In this document: one piece after another, positions 1-8,548 of the stretch
How the letters are laid out: each line of letters starts with the position of its first letter
Numbering within the stretch: the stretch's first letter is position 1
Source: Kingella denitrificans ATCC 33394
GTDB taxonomy: Bacteria; Pseudomonadota; Gammaproteobacteria; Burkholderiales; Neisseriaceae
Assembly: GCF_000190695.1 (NCBI RefSeq)
Contig: NZ_GL870929.1
Location: 1,232,203-1,296,202, forward strand
Direction: 5' to 3'
DNA: 64,000 nucleotides
Translations under genes and position numbers: made by a program
Notes under the pieces: generated by a model
Told to the model about the DNA's origin: nothing
The model's input: only the letters and a program-made list of their open reading frames with translations
The model's database searches: none

Positions 1-1
1 C

Positions 2-115
2 AAAATCAGCGAAGCGGAAATGAGCGAGATGAACTACCGCGTGAAAGTGCAAGGCGAAAGCGCGGAAAACGTGGCGCGAGATTATTTGGAGAAAAATGGG
101 TTGCTGGCGAATTGA
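2..115 (+). CDS. C-terminus of ABC transporter substrate-binding (or permease-fused) protein, partial
   Basis: Only the last 37 codons are in the window, and the 5' end lies upstream. The tail (…MNYRVKVQGESAENVARDYL…NGLLAN) resembles the end of OpuC/ProX-type glycine betaine/choline binding domains, which close with a 'VA.(E/D)(F/Y)L…GL(L/I)' motif. The ABC ATPase at 1073-1897 is of the matching betaine/proline/choline family, so the two probably form one osmoprotectant importer. Assignment rests on a short tail and on the neighbour. It is followed by a king3DUS and an eikDUS before the next gene. Confidence 0.55.
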   Translation, partial: KISEAEMSEMNYRVKVQGESAENVARDYLEKNGLLAN

Positions 116-222
116 AATGAGCGGCAGGCTACCTGAAAGCCAAAAAGCAGCCTGCACATGGTTTGACAGAAATCCTGCAAACGGCAAAGCCATCCCTTTT
201 GAAAATACATAAGGAAAACAAC

Positions 223-1083
223 ATGAATCTAGCCATCACCGGCGCCAGCGGCAACATCGGCGGCATGGTCGCCCGTCATCTGAACACACGCGGACTGCCG
301 CTTATCCTGCCGCTGCGCAACCCCGCCAAAGCACCCGACCTGCCGAACTGCGAAGCGCGGCAGTTTGCCTATGGCGATTTGGAGCTTGCCAAGCAGGCGT
401 TAAACGGGGTGGATGTGCTGTTCATGGTGTCCGCCGCCGAAAGCCCGACGCGCGAACAGGAGCATTTGACTTTGGTGCAGGCTGCTTCGGAAGCGGGCGT
501 AAAACACATTGTCTATCTCTCTTTTGCACAGGCGGCGTTGGACAGCACCTTCACGCTAGCGCGCACCCATGCGGTTACCGAAAATGCAATCCGGCAAACG
601 AATATGCGCCACACCTTTCTGCGCGACAATTTTTACAGCGAGATGATGGCAACAATTGCCAACGCAGACGGCATCATCGCAGGTCCAGCCGACGACGGGC
701 GCGTTGCCTGCGTGTCGCAGCGCGATGTCGCCCAAGCGGCGGCAAACGTCATCGCCGACATCGCGTACGGCCACCACCGCCACGACAATCAGACCTACAC
801 GCTGACCGGTCCCCAATCATTAAGTTTTGCTGAAATAGCCGCCGTCTTAACCGAAATCACCGGCAAACCACACCGCTACCACAACGACACCCTAGAAGAA
901 GCCTTCGCCAGCCGCAAATCCGCGTACCCTGACACGCCCGATTGGCAGATTGAGGCATGGGTTTCCACCTACACCGCCATTGCCAAAGGCGAACTTGCCG
1001 CCGTTTCAGACGACCTGCCGCAGTTATTGGGACGTGCACCGCTTAATTTTGAAGACGTAGTAAGGGCACAATATGCAAAATAA
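223..1083 (+). CDS. NmrA/QorB-like NAD(P)-binding oxidoreductase
   Basis: A 286-residue atypical short-chain dehydrogenase with an N-terminal Rossmann motif GASGNIGG (about residues 7-14). It resembles the NmrA/HSCARG and YtfG (QorB) quinone oxidoreductase group in length and layout: a nucleotide-binding half, then a substrate half with 'FLRDNFYSE' and 'ALTGPQSLSFAEIA'-type segments. It lacks the YxxxK catalytic pair of classical SDRs, as expected for this group. The ATG at 223 is chosen over upstream starts because AAGGAAAA precedes it. Its 3' end overlaps the ABC ATPase gene by 11 bases, so the two are co-translated although functionally unrelated. Substrate unknown. Confidence 0.8.
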   Translation: MNLAITGASGNIGGMVARHLNTRGLPLILPLRNPAKAPDLPNCEARQFAYGDLELAKQALNGVDVLFMVSAAESPTREQEHLTLVQAASEAGVKHIVYLSFAQAALDSTFTLARTHAVTENAIRQTNMRHTFLRDNFYSEMMATIANADGIIAGPADDGRVACVSQRDVAQAAANVIADIAYGHHRHDNQTYTLTGPQSLSFAEIAAVLTEITGKPHRYHNDTLEEAFASRKSAYPDTPDWQIEAWVSTYTAIAKGELAAVSDDLPQLLGRAPLNFEDVVRAQYAK

Positions 1084-1897
1084 TCTTGTTCCGTTTATCG
1101 AATTTCGCGGCGCAGGCAAGCAGTATGACGGCAAATATGCCGTGCGCGATTTGGATTTGACCATTTATCAAGGCGAGTTTTTCGTGTTGGTGGGCGGCTC
1201 GGGCAGCGGCAAATCCACCACTTTGCGCATGATTAACGCGCTAATTGAACCGACCGACGGCAACGTTTATCTGCACGGCAAACGAATTAAAGACTACGAC
1301 ATCCGCCAGCTCCGCCACCAAATTGGTTACGTATTGCAGCAAATCGCCCTGTTCCCCACTATGACTGTGGCGGAAAACATCGCGCTCATGCCCGACATTT
1401 TGGGCTGGCCGAAAGCCGAACGCAAAGCGCGTGTGAACGAATTATTGGAACTGGTGGAACTCGACCCCGCACACTACCGCGACCGCTATCCGCACGAACT
1501 CTCCGGCGGCGAACAGCAGCGCATCGGCATTTTGCGCGCCATTGCCGCCAAGCCCCAAGTACTGCTGATGGACGAACCGTTTTCCGCGCTCGACCCGCTG
1601 GTGCGCACCGTGCTGCAAGACCAAATTGCCATGATTCACCAAAAATTTGGCACCACTATCGTGTTTGTGACCCACGATATGCAGGAAGCGGCGAAACTCG
1701 CCTGCCGCATCGGCGTGATGCACAACGGCAAACTGGTACAAATCGGCACGCCCGAAGCCATCAAAAAGCAGCCTGCAAACGATTACGTGCAATCGCTGTT
1801 TTCCGCCGCCGACGCACCCGATGCCCAACGTATCATCCACCAATTCCTGCGACTGGACCCACAGGGGCAGGAGGCGGTGAGACGGGCGTTGCTTTGA
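1073..1897 (+). CDS. ABC transporter ATP-binding protein, betaine/proline/choline family
   Basis: A 274-residue cytoplasmic ATPase subunit with a complete ABC cassette: Walker A GGSGSGKST (about residues 41-49), Q-loop VLQQIALFPTMTV, signature LSGGEQQR, Walker B VLLMDEPFSALDP and switch histidine FVTHDMQEA. The 'FPTMTV.EN' Q-loop and the length fit OpuCA/OsmV-type osmoprotectant importers, here without the C-terminal CBS pair. The partial binding-protein gene at 2-115 is the likely partner, and an oxidoreductase gene is wedged between them with an 11-base overlap. It ends at a DUS-pair terminator. Confidence 0.85.
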   Translation: MQNNLVPFIEFRGAGKQYDGKYAVRDLDLTIYQGEFFVLVGGSGSGKSTTLRMINALIEPTDGNVYLHGKRIKDYDIRQLRHQIGYVLQQIALFPTMTVAENIALMPDILGWPKAERKARVNELLELVELDPAHYRDRYPHELSGGEQQRIGILRAIAAKPQVLLMDEPFSALDPLVRTVLQDQIAMIHQKFGTTIVFVTHDMQEAAKLACRIGVMHNGKLVQIGTPEAIKKQPANDYVQSLFSAADAPDAQRIIHQFLRLDPQGQEAVRRALL

Positions 1898-1924
1898 TGC
1901 ACGTTTGAGGCTACCTGAAAACCT

Positions 1925-1970
1925 AAAAAGCAGCCTGCACTTTGAATTTCTCAAGTGCAGGCTGCTTTTT
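1925..1970 (+). terminator. king3DUS inverted-pair terminator
   Basis: Two AAGCAGCCTGCA copies in inverted orientation form a perfect stem ending in a T-run, 28 bases after the ABC ATPase stop. An Eikenella-type DUS (AGGCTACCTGAA, 1908-1919) lies just before it. Confidence 0.8.
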
Positions 1971-2070
1971 ATCGTCTGCGCCACCCTCTTTCCACGCCTT
2001 TCCGATTCTACAAAATCCCGTTTTGATTTACCATAACGCTTTCCCACAACAAGAACGAAGGAGAATCAAG

Positions 2071-3390
2071 ATGGACATTCTTTCCCGCCTGCAAGCATTG
2101 CCGCCGGGCAGGTTCCACTACAAATTGCTGGTATTGGTCGGTATAGGTTGGTTGTTTGACGCAATGGATACCGGCATCGTGTCGTTTATATTGCCCGCAT
2201 TAGGCAAAGAATGGGGATTGCAGCCTGCACAACTGGGCTGGATCGTCAGCATCGCCTTTATCGGCATGGCACTCGGCGCGGTAGCGAGCGGCTGGCTGGC
2301 AGACCGCTTCGGCAGGAAAACCGTATTTGCCGCGACCATGGCAGTGTACAGCACGGCGACAGGCCTATGCGCCTTTTCGCCCGATGTAGAAACACTGCTT
2401 ACCTGCCGCTTCTTTGTCGGTGTAGGATTGGGTGGACAGCTCCCCGTCGCGGTGTCATTGGTCAGCGAATACGCCCCGCCGAAAGTACGCGGACGCTTTA
2501 TCGTGTTGCTGGAAAGTTTTTGGGGGCTGGGCTGGCTTGCCGCCGCACTCGCTTCCTATTTCTTTATCCCAAAATTCGGCTGGCACAGCGCGTTTTTAAT
2601 CGGTGCGCTGCCGATTGTGTATATCCCGCTGGTGTTGAAATTCATCCCCGAATCCGTACCCTACCTGCTCTCGCAAGGCAAAACGGACGAAGCGCACCGG
2701 CTGGTCAGCCGCTTGGAAGAGGAAGCGGGGATTACGCCCGCCGCAACGGCCATCGCACCGCCGCAAAAGGAAAAACAGCGCATCCGCTTCATACAACTAT
2801 GGCAACAGCCTTTCGCACGGCGAACGCTGATGCTGTGGCTGGTTTGGTTCGGTATCGTCTTTTCCTATTACGGCATTTTTACTTGGCTGCCGAAACTCTT
2901 GGTCGAACAAGGCAATACGGTGGTCAAAACCTTTGAATATGTGCTGGTGATGATTGTCGCGCAACTGCCCGGCTACATCGCGGCGGCGGCATTGGTGGAA
3001 AAAATCGGGCGTAAAGCGACTTTGGCGGGCTTTCTCGCCGCCTGCGCCGTCTGCGCGTGGTTTTTCGGACAAAGCAGCAGCGCCACCGAAGTCATGGCAT
3101 GGGGCAGCCTGATGTCGTTCTTCAACCTCGGCGCATGGGGCGTTTTATACACCTACACGCCCGAACTCTACCCCCTCCGCTTCCGTGCCTTCGCCTCCGG
3201 CTGGGCGGGCGCAATCGGACGCATCGGCGGCATTCTTGCGCCTATGGTGGTCGCCAAAATGGTCGGCGGCAGCGGCGGATTCGGCAATATATTCATGATG
3301 TTCGCCGGCGTGATGATGCTGATTGTATTGGTGATTTTGGCATTGGGCGAAGAAACGAAAGGCAGGACGCTGGAGGAAATCAGCTCGTAA
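2071..3390 (+). CDS. MFS transporter, NiaP-like
   Basis: A 439-residue inner-membrane carrier with about 12 hydrophobic segments. The N-terminal stretch 'GWLFDAMDTGIVSF' and the loop motif 'GWLADRFGRKTVF' (MFS motif A, GxLaDrxGRkxxl) are typical of the NiaP/sugar-porter branch, whose characterised members import nicotinate. A second motif-A-like loop (VEKIGRKATL) marks the second half. The ATG at 2071 follows GAAGGAGAATCAAG, a strong ribosome site. The gene stands alone between two terminators. Substrate is inferred from similarity only; an aromatic acid or sugar carrier is possible. Confidence 0.75.
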   Translation: MDILSRLQALPPGRFHYKLLVLVGIGWLFDAMDTGIVSFILPALGKEWGLQPAQLGWIVSIAFIGMALGAVASGWLADRFGRKTVFAATMAVYSTATGLCAFSPDVETLLTCRFFVGVGLGGQLPVAVSLVSEYAPPKVRGRFIVLLESFWGLGWLAAALASYFFIPKFGWHSAFLIGALPIVYIPLVLKFIPESVPYLLSQGKTDEAHRLVSRLEEEAGITPAATAIAPPQKEKQRIRFIQLWQQPFARRTLMLWLVWFGIVFSYYGIFTWLPKLLVEQGNTVVKTFEYVLVMIVAQLPGYIAAAALVEKIGRKATLAGFLAACAVCAWFFGQSSSATEVMAWGSLMSFFNLGAWGVLYTYTPELYPLRFRAFASGWAGAIGRIGGILAPMVVAKMVGGSGGFGNIFMMFAGVMMLIVLVILALGEETKGRTLEEISS

Positions 3391-3407
3391 ACATATTTTC
3401 ATACTTT

Positions 3408-3452
3408 AAAAGCAGCCTGCACCTTGGAAATCTGAAAGTGCAGGCTGCTTTT
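3408..3452 (+). terminator. king3DUS inverted-pair terminator
   Basis: AAAAGCAGCCTGCAC and its inverse flank a short loop and end in TTTT, directly after the MFS gene and just before the TraB/GumN gene. Confidence 0.75.
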
Positions 3453-3498
3453 GTGCTGTTTGGTGTAAAATCCCTTCTTTTCCAAACGGGGGTATCAC

Positions 3499-4530
3499 AT
3501 GAAACGCAAATTTTGGTCGGGGTTTACCTCCGTCATGCTGGCGGTGGCCTTTTTGCTCCAAGCGGGCAATCTCGCCTGGAAAATGTATCAGGGCAAACAG
3601 CCGCAGGCAGCCATTGCGCCGGCCAAGCAATATGCCAGGGTGCAGATGGACTGGAATGCGGTCAAGCTGGAAAGCAACGTGTGGAAAATCCACCGCGAAG
3701 GACAGGCCGATTCCTATCTGCTGGGCACGTACCACATCGGCAAAAAAGGCGACGCCATGAACCCCGCCCTGAAGGATTTGATTGCCCGAAACCAAAAAAT
3801 CATAACCGAAGTGGTCAGCGAGCCGCCCGAAGCCGAAATCAAAAACCTGGCACAAAACGCCATGAGAAGCAACGTGCCGCTGACGGAAAAAATGGGGCGG
3901 CGGCCATTTGACACGCTGGTGCGGAAAATGAATACCTATCCCGAAGGCAAATCTTTGTCGCAAAATCTGAAATATGTGAAACCTTGGGCGGGCGTGCTGT
4001 TCGTCATGGGTCTGCGCGATAAGGACGAAGACGGCAACACCGGCGCGGAAAGTTTCATTTATCGGGAAACGGCGCGGCTGGGCAAAGAGCACGGCGCATT
4101 GGAAACCCACACCGAAGCGACAATGTATTTCGCGCTGATTCCCGACGATTTGGCGGTGGCCATGTTGAACGACTGGGTGGCCCATTCCGAGGACTCGGAA
4201 GAAAGCAAGGCTTTGGAAGCGGCGTACCGGCAGGGGGAATTTAGCAAAATGCCCGCCCTGCACACCAAAATGTTTTCGCCCGACCCGGACGGCAAAAACA
4301 CCTCGCTGACCCTGCCGCAGCAGGAAGCCGTTAACGAATGGTTCGTGCAGGATTTGCTGATTGCGCGAAACAAAAATTGGCTGCCGAAAATGAAGCAGGA
4401 AATGGCGCAGCAGCCGACTTTGTTTGCCGTGGGCGCGGCGCACTTGATGGGCAGCCAAGGGTTGATTGCCCTGCTGCGGCAGGAAGGCTACACGGTAACG
4501 CCCGAACCCGGATTGAAAGTGTGGCGTTAA
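3499..4530 (+). CDS. TraB/GumN family protein
   Basis: 343 residues. An N-terminal hydrophobic segment (about residues 8-25) acts as a signal or anchor, so the protein is probably periplasmic. The family hallmarks are 'SYLLGTYHIG' near residue 75, the GxxH element of the TraB/GumN (TIKI-like metalloprotease) fold, and 'LFAVGAAHLMGSQGLIALL' near the C-terminus with the second conserved GAxH. A protease-like role is suggested for the fold, but no bacterial substrate is known. Single gene with DUS pairs on both sides. Confidence 0.75.
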   Translation: MKRKFWSGFTSVMLAVAFLLQAGNLAWKMYQGKQPQAAIAPAKQYARVQMDWNAVKLESNVWKIHREGQADSYLLGTYHIGKKGDAMNPALKDLIARNQKIITEVVSEPPEAEIKNLAQNAMRSNVPLTEKMGRRPFDTLVRKMNTYPEGKSLSQNLKYVKPWAGVLFVMGLRDKDEDGNTGAESFIYRETARLGKEHGALETHTEATMYFALIPDDLAVAMLNDWVAHSEDSEESKALEAAYRQGEFSKMPALHTKMFSPDPDGKNTSLTLPQQEAVNEWFVQDLLIARNKNWLPKMKQEMAQQPTLFAVGAAHLMGSQGLIALLRQEGYTVTPEPGLKVWR

Positions 4531-4707
4531 GGCAGGACACGGCAAAAAGCAGCCTGCACCTTTGTTTTCGAGGTGCGGGCTGCCATCGGTCTGAATTTTC
4601 GATTCGGCGAACCGATGTGCGTGCCTTCGTACTGCTTTTTCGTTTTTCAGACTGCTGCAAAAACATTTGAGAGATTGCCTGAAACCTTCAAAGCAGCCTG
4701 CACCCGT
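4531..4707. other. Intergenic DNA with degenerate DUS pair
   Basis: From 4531 to 5082 no convincing gene is visible; an ORF at 4573-4941 is repeat DNA. This first part holds an imperfect king3DUS inverted pair at about 4543-4582, which may end the TraB/GumN transcript, and another single DUS at about 4690. The rest of the gap is listed as separate repeats. Confidence 0.5.
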
Positions 4708-4880
4708 CCCCTCTCTCGTGGGAGAGGGTTAGGGAGAGGGCACACCCGGACAGGCAGCGGAAAATTCAAAGACAGAGCATGGCGTATCGCTGCCATACCC
4801 ACTCTCAAAAAGCAGCCTGCACCCGAGTTCGCCGTGCGTCCCCAAAGCCCTCTCCCCAACCCTCCCCCTCGGGGGAGGGA
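4708..4880. repeat. Long imperfect inverted repeat with GAGAGGG/CCCTCTC arms
   Basis: The left arm (4708-4740) and right arm (4847-4880) are built from GGGAGAGGGTTAGGGAGAGGG and its approximate complement, and each arm also folds on itself. They enclose about 105 bases that contain a further king3DUS. The layout resembles a small non-autonomous palindromic element. No transposase or target duplication was identified. Confidence 0.55.
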
Positions 4881-4917
4881 GCAGATTGCCGAAGCCGCGC
4901 CATTGGCTGAACAAACC

Positions 4918-4963
4918 CAAAAAGCAGCCTGCACTTTCTGAATTTGGAAGTGCAGGCTGCTTT
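4918..4963. terminator. king3DUS inverted pair
   Basis: A perfect DUS stem-loop immediately abutting the Correia-like element at 4964. It could terminate transcription on either strand. Confidence 0.6.
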
Positions 4964-5069
4964 TATAGTGGATTAAAATAAAAATGAGACAAGGCGACGA
5001 GCCGCAAGGCGTACAAATAGTACGTCAAGGCGAGCCAACGCCGTATCATTGCGATTTTAATTCACTATA
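4964..5069 (+). mobile_element. Correia-like element (CREE), full length 106 bp
   Basis: Starts TATAGTGGATTAAAAT and ends ATTTTAATTCACTATA, giving terminal inverted repeats of about 15 bases. The core carries CAAGGCG, GTACAAATAGTACG and AAGGCGAGCC. This is the architecture of neisserial Correia repeat enclosed elements, which use TA target sites and have no coding capacity. It sits just downstream of the minus-strand YqjK-like gene. Confidence 0.9.
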
Positions 5070-5082
5070 AACACCCAATCCA

Positions 5083-5439
5083 TCACCGCCGATACGGCAG
5101 CTTCGGATAGTCGGGCGTAACGTCAATAATATTATCGTCCTTCACCACAGGGCGAACATCCCGTTGCAAACGCCAGTATTCCCAAGCCAAAAGCGCGCCG
5201 CCGAGCAAAAGGCGGTATTTCCAGCGCGTGGGCAGCATGGCGATTTTCCATAACTGGCGGTTGCTGATAAGGCTGCCTGCACTGTTGGCCAGTTGCTTGA
5301 AATTCAAAAAGGCGTGAACGGCGGCATGGCTGCGGTCGCGGGCACGGTTTCGCGCGCGTTTGAGCTGGGCGGCCTGGATTTTCAGCCGCGCCAGTTTCGC
5401 CTGCAATTCCAACAGCTCGCGTTCTTCTTCACGGGTCAT
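5083..5439 (-). CDS. YqjK-like small protein
   Basis: 118 residues. It begins with a charged, probably coiled-coil segment (MTREEERELLELQAKLARLKIQ…) and has one hydrophobic stretch (about residues 75-92, 'YRLLLGGALLAWEYW') followed by a short polar tail. This layout and its position after a YqjE-type gene match the third member of yqjD-yqjE-yqjK clusters. It overlaps the preceding gene by 11 bases, so translation is probably coupled. Function of the family is unknown. Confidence 0.6.
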   Translation of the reverse strand: MTREEERELLELQAKLARLKIQAAQLKRARNRARDRSHAAVHAFLNFKQLANSAGSLISNRQLWKIAMLPTRWKYRLLLGGALLAWEYWRLQRDVRPVVKDDNIIDVTPDYPKLPYRR

Positions 5440-5854
5440 AGCGTTCTCCTTCTACGATATCAGACGATAGGTCGTCGGGCGACACGGTTTCGCACAGGCG
5501 GCTCAAATCGTCCTGCATATCGCCCAGCGTTTGGCTGATTTGCCGCACGTTGCGCTGCAAAATCGACGGAATACGCCATGCCAATAACACAATCGTCAGC
5601 AGGCACGCCGTGCAGACTCCGAAAAACACCCAAGGCTTCGCCGCTTCGGGCAACACCGCCTGCAAACCAAACAACAGCGCAATCAGCCCAACCAGCAACG
5701 CAACGGCGATAACGGCAAGCATGGCCAGCACGATAATGATGTCGGTTACCTGCGCGCCCAAATCCAGGCGCAAAAGGCGGAGGCGCAGCAGCAACAACTG
5801 TGCGCCCTGCGCCATCAGGGTTTTGATTTGTCGGATTTCTTGGGCAATATTCAT
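5429..5854 (-). CDS. YqjE / phage-holin-like family membrane protein
   Basis: 141 residues with two strong hydrophobic segments (about residues 38-62 and 75-97), an N-terminal amphipathic region rich in LR repeats and a polar C-terminal tail. This is the usual form of the YqjE ('phage holin, superfamily III') family, which despite the name is a chromosomal envelope protein of unknown role. It lies between DUF883 and YqjK-like genes, as in other proteobacteria. A terminator-like hairpin separates it from the DUF883 gene upstream. Confidence 0.7.
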   Translation of the reverse strand: MNIAQEIRQIKTLMAQGAQLLLLRLRLLRLDLGAQVTDIIIVLAMLAVIAVALLVGLIALLFGLQAVLPEAAKPWVFFGVCTACLLTIVLLAWRIPSILQRNVRQISQTLGDMQDDLSRLCETVSPDDLSSDIVEGERYDP

Positions 5855-5874
5855 TTCGGCAACCTTATATGGTT

Positions 5875-5908
5875 AAAAAACCTGCATTCATCGGCATGAA
5901 CGCAGGTT
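5875..5908 (-). terminator. Intrinsic terminator or attenuator between DUF883 and yqjE-like genes
   Basis: The arms AACCTGC (5879-5885) and GCAGGTT (5902-5908) form a stem which, read on the minus strand, is followed by a run of six T. It may end most DUF883 transcripts, making the downstream pair less expressed. Confidence 0.65.
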
Positions 5909-5948
5909 CTGTTGCGAAAAGCAGCCTGCAAGGGCAGCCTGAACGGGA

Positions 5949-6272
5949 TTAGCGGCGGTTCAGCAATACACCAACCACCAAACCGGCCAACGCGGCAAAG
6001 CCCATGGCGTAATACGGTTTTTCATTGATGTATTCGTCGGCGGCTTTGGCGGAATTTTTGACCTGTTCCACAGCGCGTTCTTCAAAATCCTGCAATTTGC
6101 TTTGCGCGTTGCTCAGGCGCTGCTTCAGTTTCGCGGTCAGTTCACGGGCTTCTTCTTCGCCGCGCTCCACACCGGATTCATAAAGGTTTTCCACTTCGCC
6201 CAAAACGTTGCGGATTTCCTGCAACAAGGCTTCTTTTTGGGCTTCAAAATCATTGCGGCTGTTACGTCTCAT
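5949..6272 (-). CDS. DUF883 (ElaB/YqjD/YgaM) family ribosome-associated membrane protein
   Basis: 107 residues: a long charged helix (about residues 5-80, rich in E, K, Q and A) and a C-terminal hydrophobic tail 'MGFAALAGLVVGVLLNRR' with small-residue spacing and a final RR. This is the diagnostic tail-anchor of ElaB/YqjD proteins. E. coli relatives bind ribosomes at the membrane in stationary phase; that role here is inferred. The ATG at 6272 follows AAGGAGAGTCTC, a strong ribosome site. Confidence 0.8.
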   Translation of the reverse strand: MRRNSRNDFEAQKEALLQEIRNVLGEVENLYESGVERGEEEARELTAKLKQRLSNAQSKLQDFEERAVEQVKNSAKAADEYINEKPYYAMGFAALAGLVVGVLLNRR

Positions 6273-6388
6273 GAGACTCTCCTTAAACAAGTGGATGGGA
6301 AAACCCAATATACGCGGTTCGCGGAACGGGGGCAAGGGCGATGATGTTTTTTAACGCGGGTTTTCGCTATGTAACGTTTCCCAACGCG

Positions 6389-6436
6389 CAAAAAGCAGCC
6401 TGCACCCCCGTTTTCCAAAGTGCAGGCTGCTTTTTG
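6389..6436 (-). terminator. king3DUS inverted-pair terminator after macB
   Basis: Inverted DUS copies with flanking A/T runs lie six bases beyond the macB stop codon. They can terminate macB on the minus strand. Confidence 0.75.
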
Positions 6437-6441
6437 CGCCG

Positions 6442-8379
6442 TCAATCGTGCGCCAACGCGTCAATCGGGTTGAGCTTGGAGGCGTTTTTGGCGGGCATAT
6501 AGCCAAACACGACGCCGATGGCGGTGGAGCACAGCACCGCGCCGATGATGGAGGCGGTGGAGAACGACATGGCGAAATCGCTGACAAAAGAATTGAACAG
6601 TGCGGCCAGCCCGAAGGAAATCAGCACGCCGCTCAATCCGCCAATCACGCACAGCAAAATCGACTCAATCAGAAACTGCTGCAAGATATTGCCCTGCCGC
6701 GCGCCAATCGCCATACGCACGCCGATTTCCTTGGTGCGCTCGGTCACAGACACCAGCATGATGTTCATCACGCCGATGCCGCCCACCACTAGCGAAATCA
6801 CGGCAATGCAGGAAATCAGCAGCGTCATGCTGCCCATGGTGCTTTCTATCGTCTGCTTGATGCTGTCGCTGTTGCGCGTGAAGAAGTCTTCCGTGCCGTG
6901 CCGCGCCAGCAGCAGTTCTTTCACGCCTTTTTCGGCGGTTTGCGAATCCACGTTGTCCTTCACTTTCACGGCAATGCCGTTAATGTGCTTGCTGCCGCTG
7001 ATTTGGTGCATCAAGGTGGTATAGGGCACGTAAATATTCACGCTGCTGGAATCGCCGAAGGAATTGTCTTCTTTTTTCAGCGTGCCGATAATGGTGAGCG
7101 GCCGCTTGTCCATCATGATGACTTTGCCCAAGGGATCGCTGCCGTCGGGGAAAAGCTGCGCCACGGCGTTGCTGTCAATCACCGCCACTTGGGCGTTGCT
7201 GCGCACGTCTTCGTCGTCATACAGCCGCCCTTGGTCGAGCTTCAAGCCGCGCACGTCGAAAAACTGCGGCCCTGCCCCGTTGGCCGCGGCGGTCAGGTCG
7301 ATATTGCGGTAGGTAACCGTGCCGCTGGTGCTGACGGAAGGCGTGGTGCTTTCCACATAACTCAGTTTGGCAATCGCATCGCTGTCGGCCACGGTGAGCG
7401 TTTTCACTTTGCCGCTTCTCCGGTCGCCGAAGCCTTTGCCGGGGAACACGGAAATGGTGTTCGTGCCCATGCTGTTGATGTCGGACAGGATTTTTTCCTG
7501 CGTGCCGCGCCCCAGCGCCACCACGGACACCACCGCCGCAATGCCGATGATAATCCCCAGCATGGTCAGCATCGAGCGCATTTTGTGCGCCACAATCGCC
7601 TGCACCGACATTTTGAAGGCTTCGGCAAACTGGTCTTTATAAAACCCGAAACCGCGTTTTTCCTGAATCGCCTGCACGTTGCTTTCGGGCAGTTCGGCGG
7701 TTTTGCTGTGGTCGGAAATGATTTCGCCGTCTTTGATTTCAATCACACGGTTGGCCTGCGCGGCGATTTTCGGGTCGTGCGTTACCATGATAATGGTGTG
7801 GCCGTCCGCATAAAGCTGGCGGATGATTTCCATCACGTTTTCGCCGCTGCCGCTGTCGAGCGCGCCCGTCGGTTCGTCCGCAAAGATGATTTCGCCGCCG
7901 TTCATCAGTGCGCGGGCGATGGACACGCGCTGCTGCTGGCCACCGGAAAGTTCGCTGGGCTTGTTTTTCTCTTTGCCTTTCAGCCCCAGTTTGTCCAGCA
8001 GCATATCCGCGCGGCGGCTGCGCTCGGCGTGGCCGATGCCGGCATAGACGGATGGCAGGGCAACGTTGTCGCGCGCCGAAATGGAGCTGAGCAGGTTGTA
8101 GCGCTGGAAGATAAAGCCGAAGCGTTTGCGGCGCAGCGCGGCCAGTTCGTCCGCCGACATTTTGGAAGTTTCTGTGCCTGCGATGGCATACGTGCCGCTG
8201 GTGGGCGTGTCCAGCAGGCCGAGAATGTTCATCAGCGTGGATTTGCCGGAGCCGGACTGCCCGATAATGGCGACAAAATCGCCCTTTTCGATGGTGAGGT
8301 TGATGTTTTTCAGCACGTGGACGCGGTTTTCGCCCGTGCCGAAATAGCGGTTGATGTCTTTACATTGGATAAGGCTCAT
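6442..8379 (-). CDS. macB: Macrolide/lipoprotein-type ABC exporter MacB (ATPase-permease)
   Basis: 645 residues, the usual MacB length. N-terminal ABC domain: Walker A GQSGSGKST (about 38-46), signature LSGGQQQR, Walker B IIFADEPTGALDSGSG. Then a transmembrane helix near residue 275, a large periplasmic domain and three C-terminal helices of the FtsX type ('GGIGVMNIMLVSVTERTKEIG'). With MacA and an outer-membrane TolC/MtrE-like channel it exports macrolides, peptides or haem-type compounds. The ATG at 8379 is preceded by AAAGGTCAG. The partner macA is on the same strand at 14052-15224, 5.7 kb away, rather than adjacent as in Neisseria. Confidence 0.93.
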   Translation of the reverse strand: MSLIQCKDINRYFGTGENRVHVLKNINLTIEKGDFVAIIGQSGSGKSTLMNILGLLDTPTSGTYAIAGTETSKMSADELAALRRKRFGFIFQRYNLLSSISARDNVALPSVYAGIGHAERSRRADMLLDKLGLKGKEKNKPSELSGGQQQRVSIARALMNGGEIIFADEPTGALDSGSGENVMEIIRQLYADGHTIIMVTHDPKIAAQANRVIEIKDGEIISDHSKTAELPESNVQAIQEKRGFGFYKDQFAEAFKMSVQAIVAHKMRSMLTMLGIIIGIAAVVSVVALGRGTQEKILSDINSMGTNTISVFPGKGFGDRRSGKVKTLTVADSDAIAKLSYVESTTPSVSTSGTVTYRNIDLTAAANGAGPQFFDVRGLKLDQGRLYDDEDVRSNAQVAVIDSNAVAQLFPDGSDPLGKVIMMDKRPLTIIGTLKKEDNSFGDSSSVNIYVPYTTLMHQISGSKHINGIAVKVKDNVDSQTAEKGVKELLLARHGTEDFFTRNSDSIKQTIESTMGSMTLLISCIAVISLVVGGIGVMNIMLVSVTERTKEIGVRMAIGARQGNILQQFLIESILLCVIGGLSGVLISFGLAALFNSFVSDFAMSFSTASIIGAVLCSTAIGVVFGYMPAKNASKLNPIDALAHD

Positions 8380-8548
8380 AACGTTCTGACCTTTGGGTGG
8401 GAAAAGCAGCCTGCACGGGTGCAAAGCGGTTTCAGGCTGCCTGAATAATGGGGTGGTTAATAGGGGGGTTGGGGTGCAGGCTGCTTTTTGGGGCTTCGGG
8501 CAATGCAAAAGCAGCCTGCACTTTTTCATTTCGTTATTGCCACGCCTG

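Noticed and set aside
4573..4941. Open frame in the gap after the TraB/GumN gene
   Set aside because: It is built from DUS and GAGAGGG repeat DNA on both strands and has no ribosome site.
5429..5854. Phage remnant suggested by the holin-like protein
   Set aside because: The YqjE family is a chromosomal envelope family despite its name; DUF883 and YqjK-like neighbours fit and no phage genes are present.
6898..8448. Long plus-strand open frame opposite macB
   Set aside because: Its translation is rich in H, F, G and R with no domain. It is the antisense shadow of macB, which has complete ABC and FtsX motifs.
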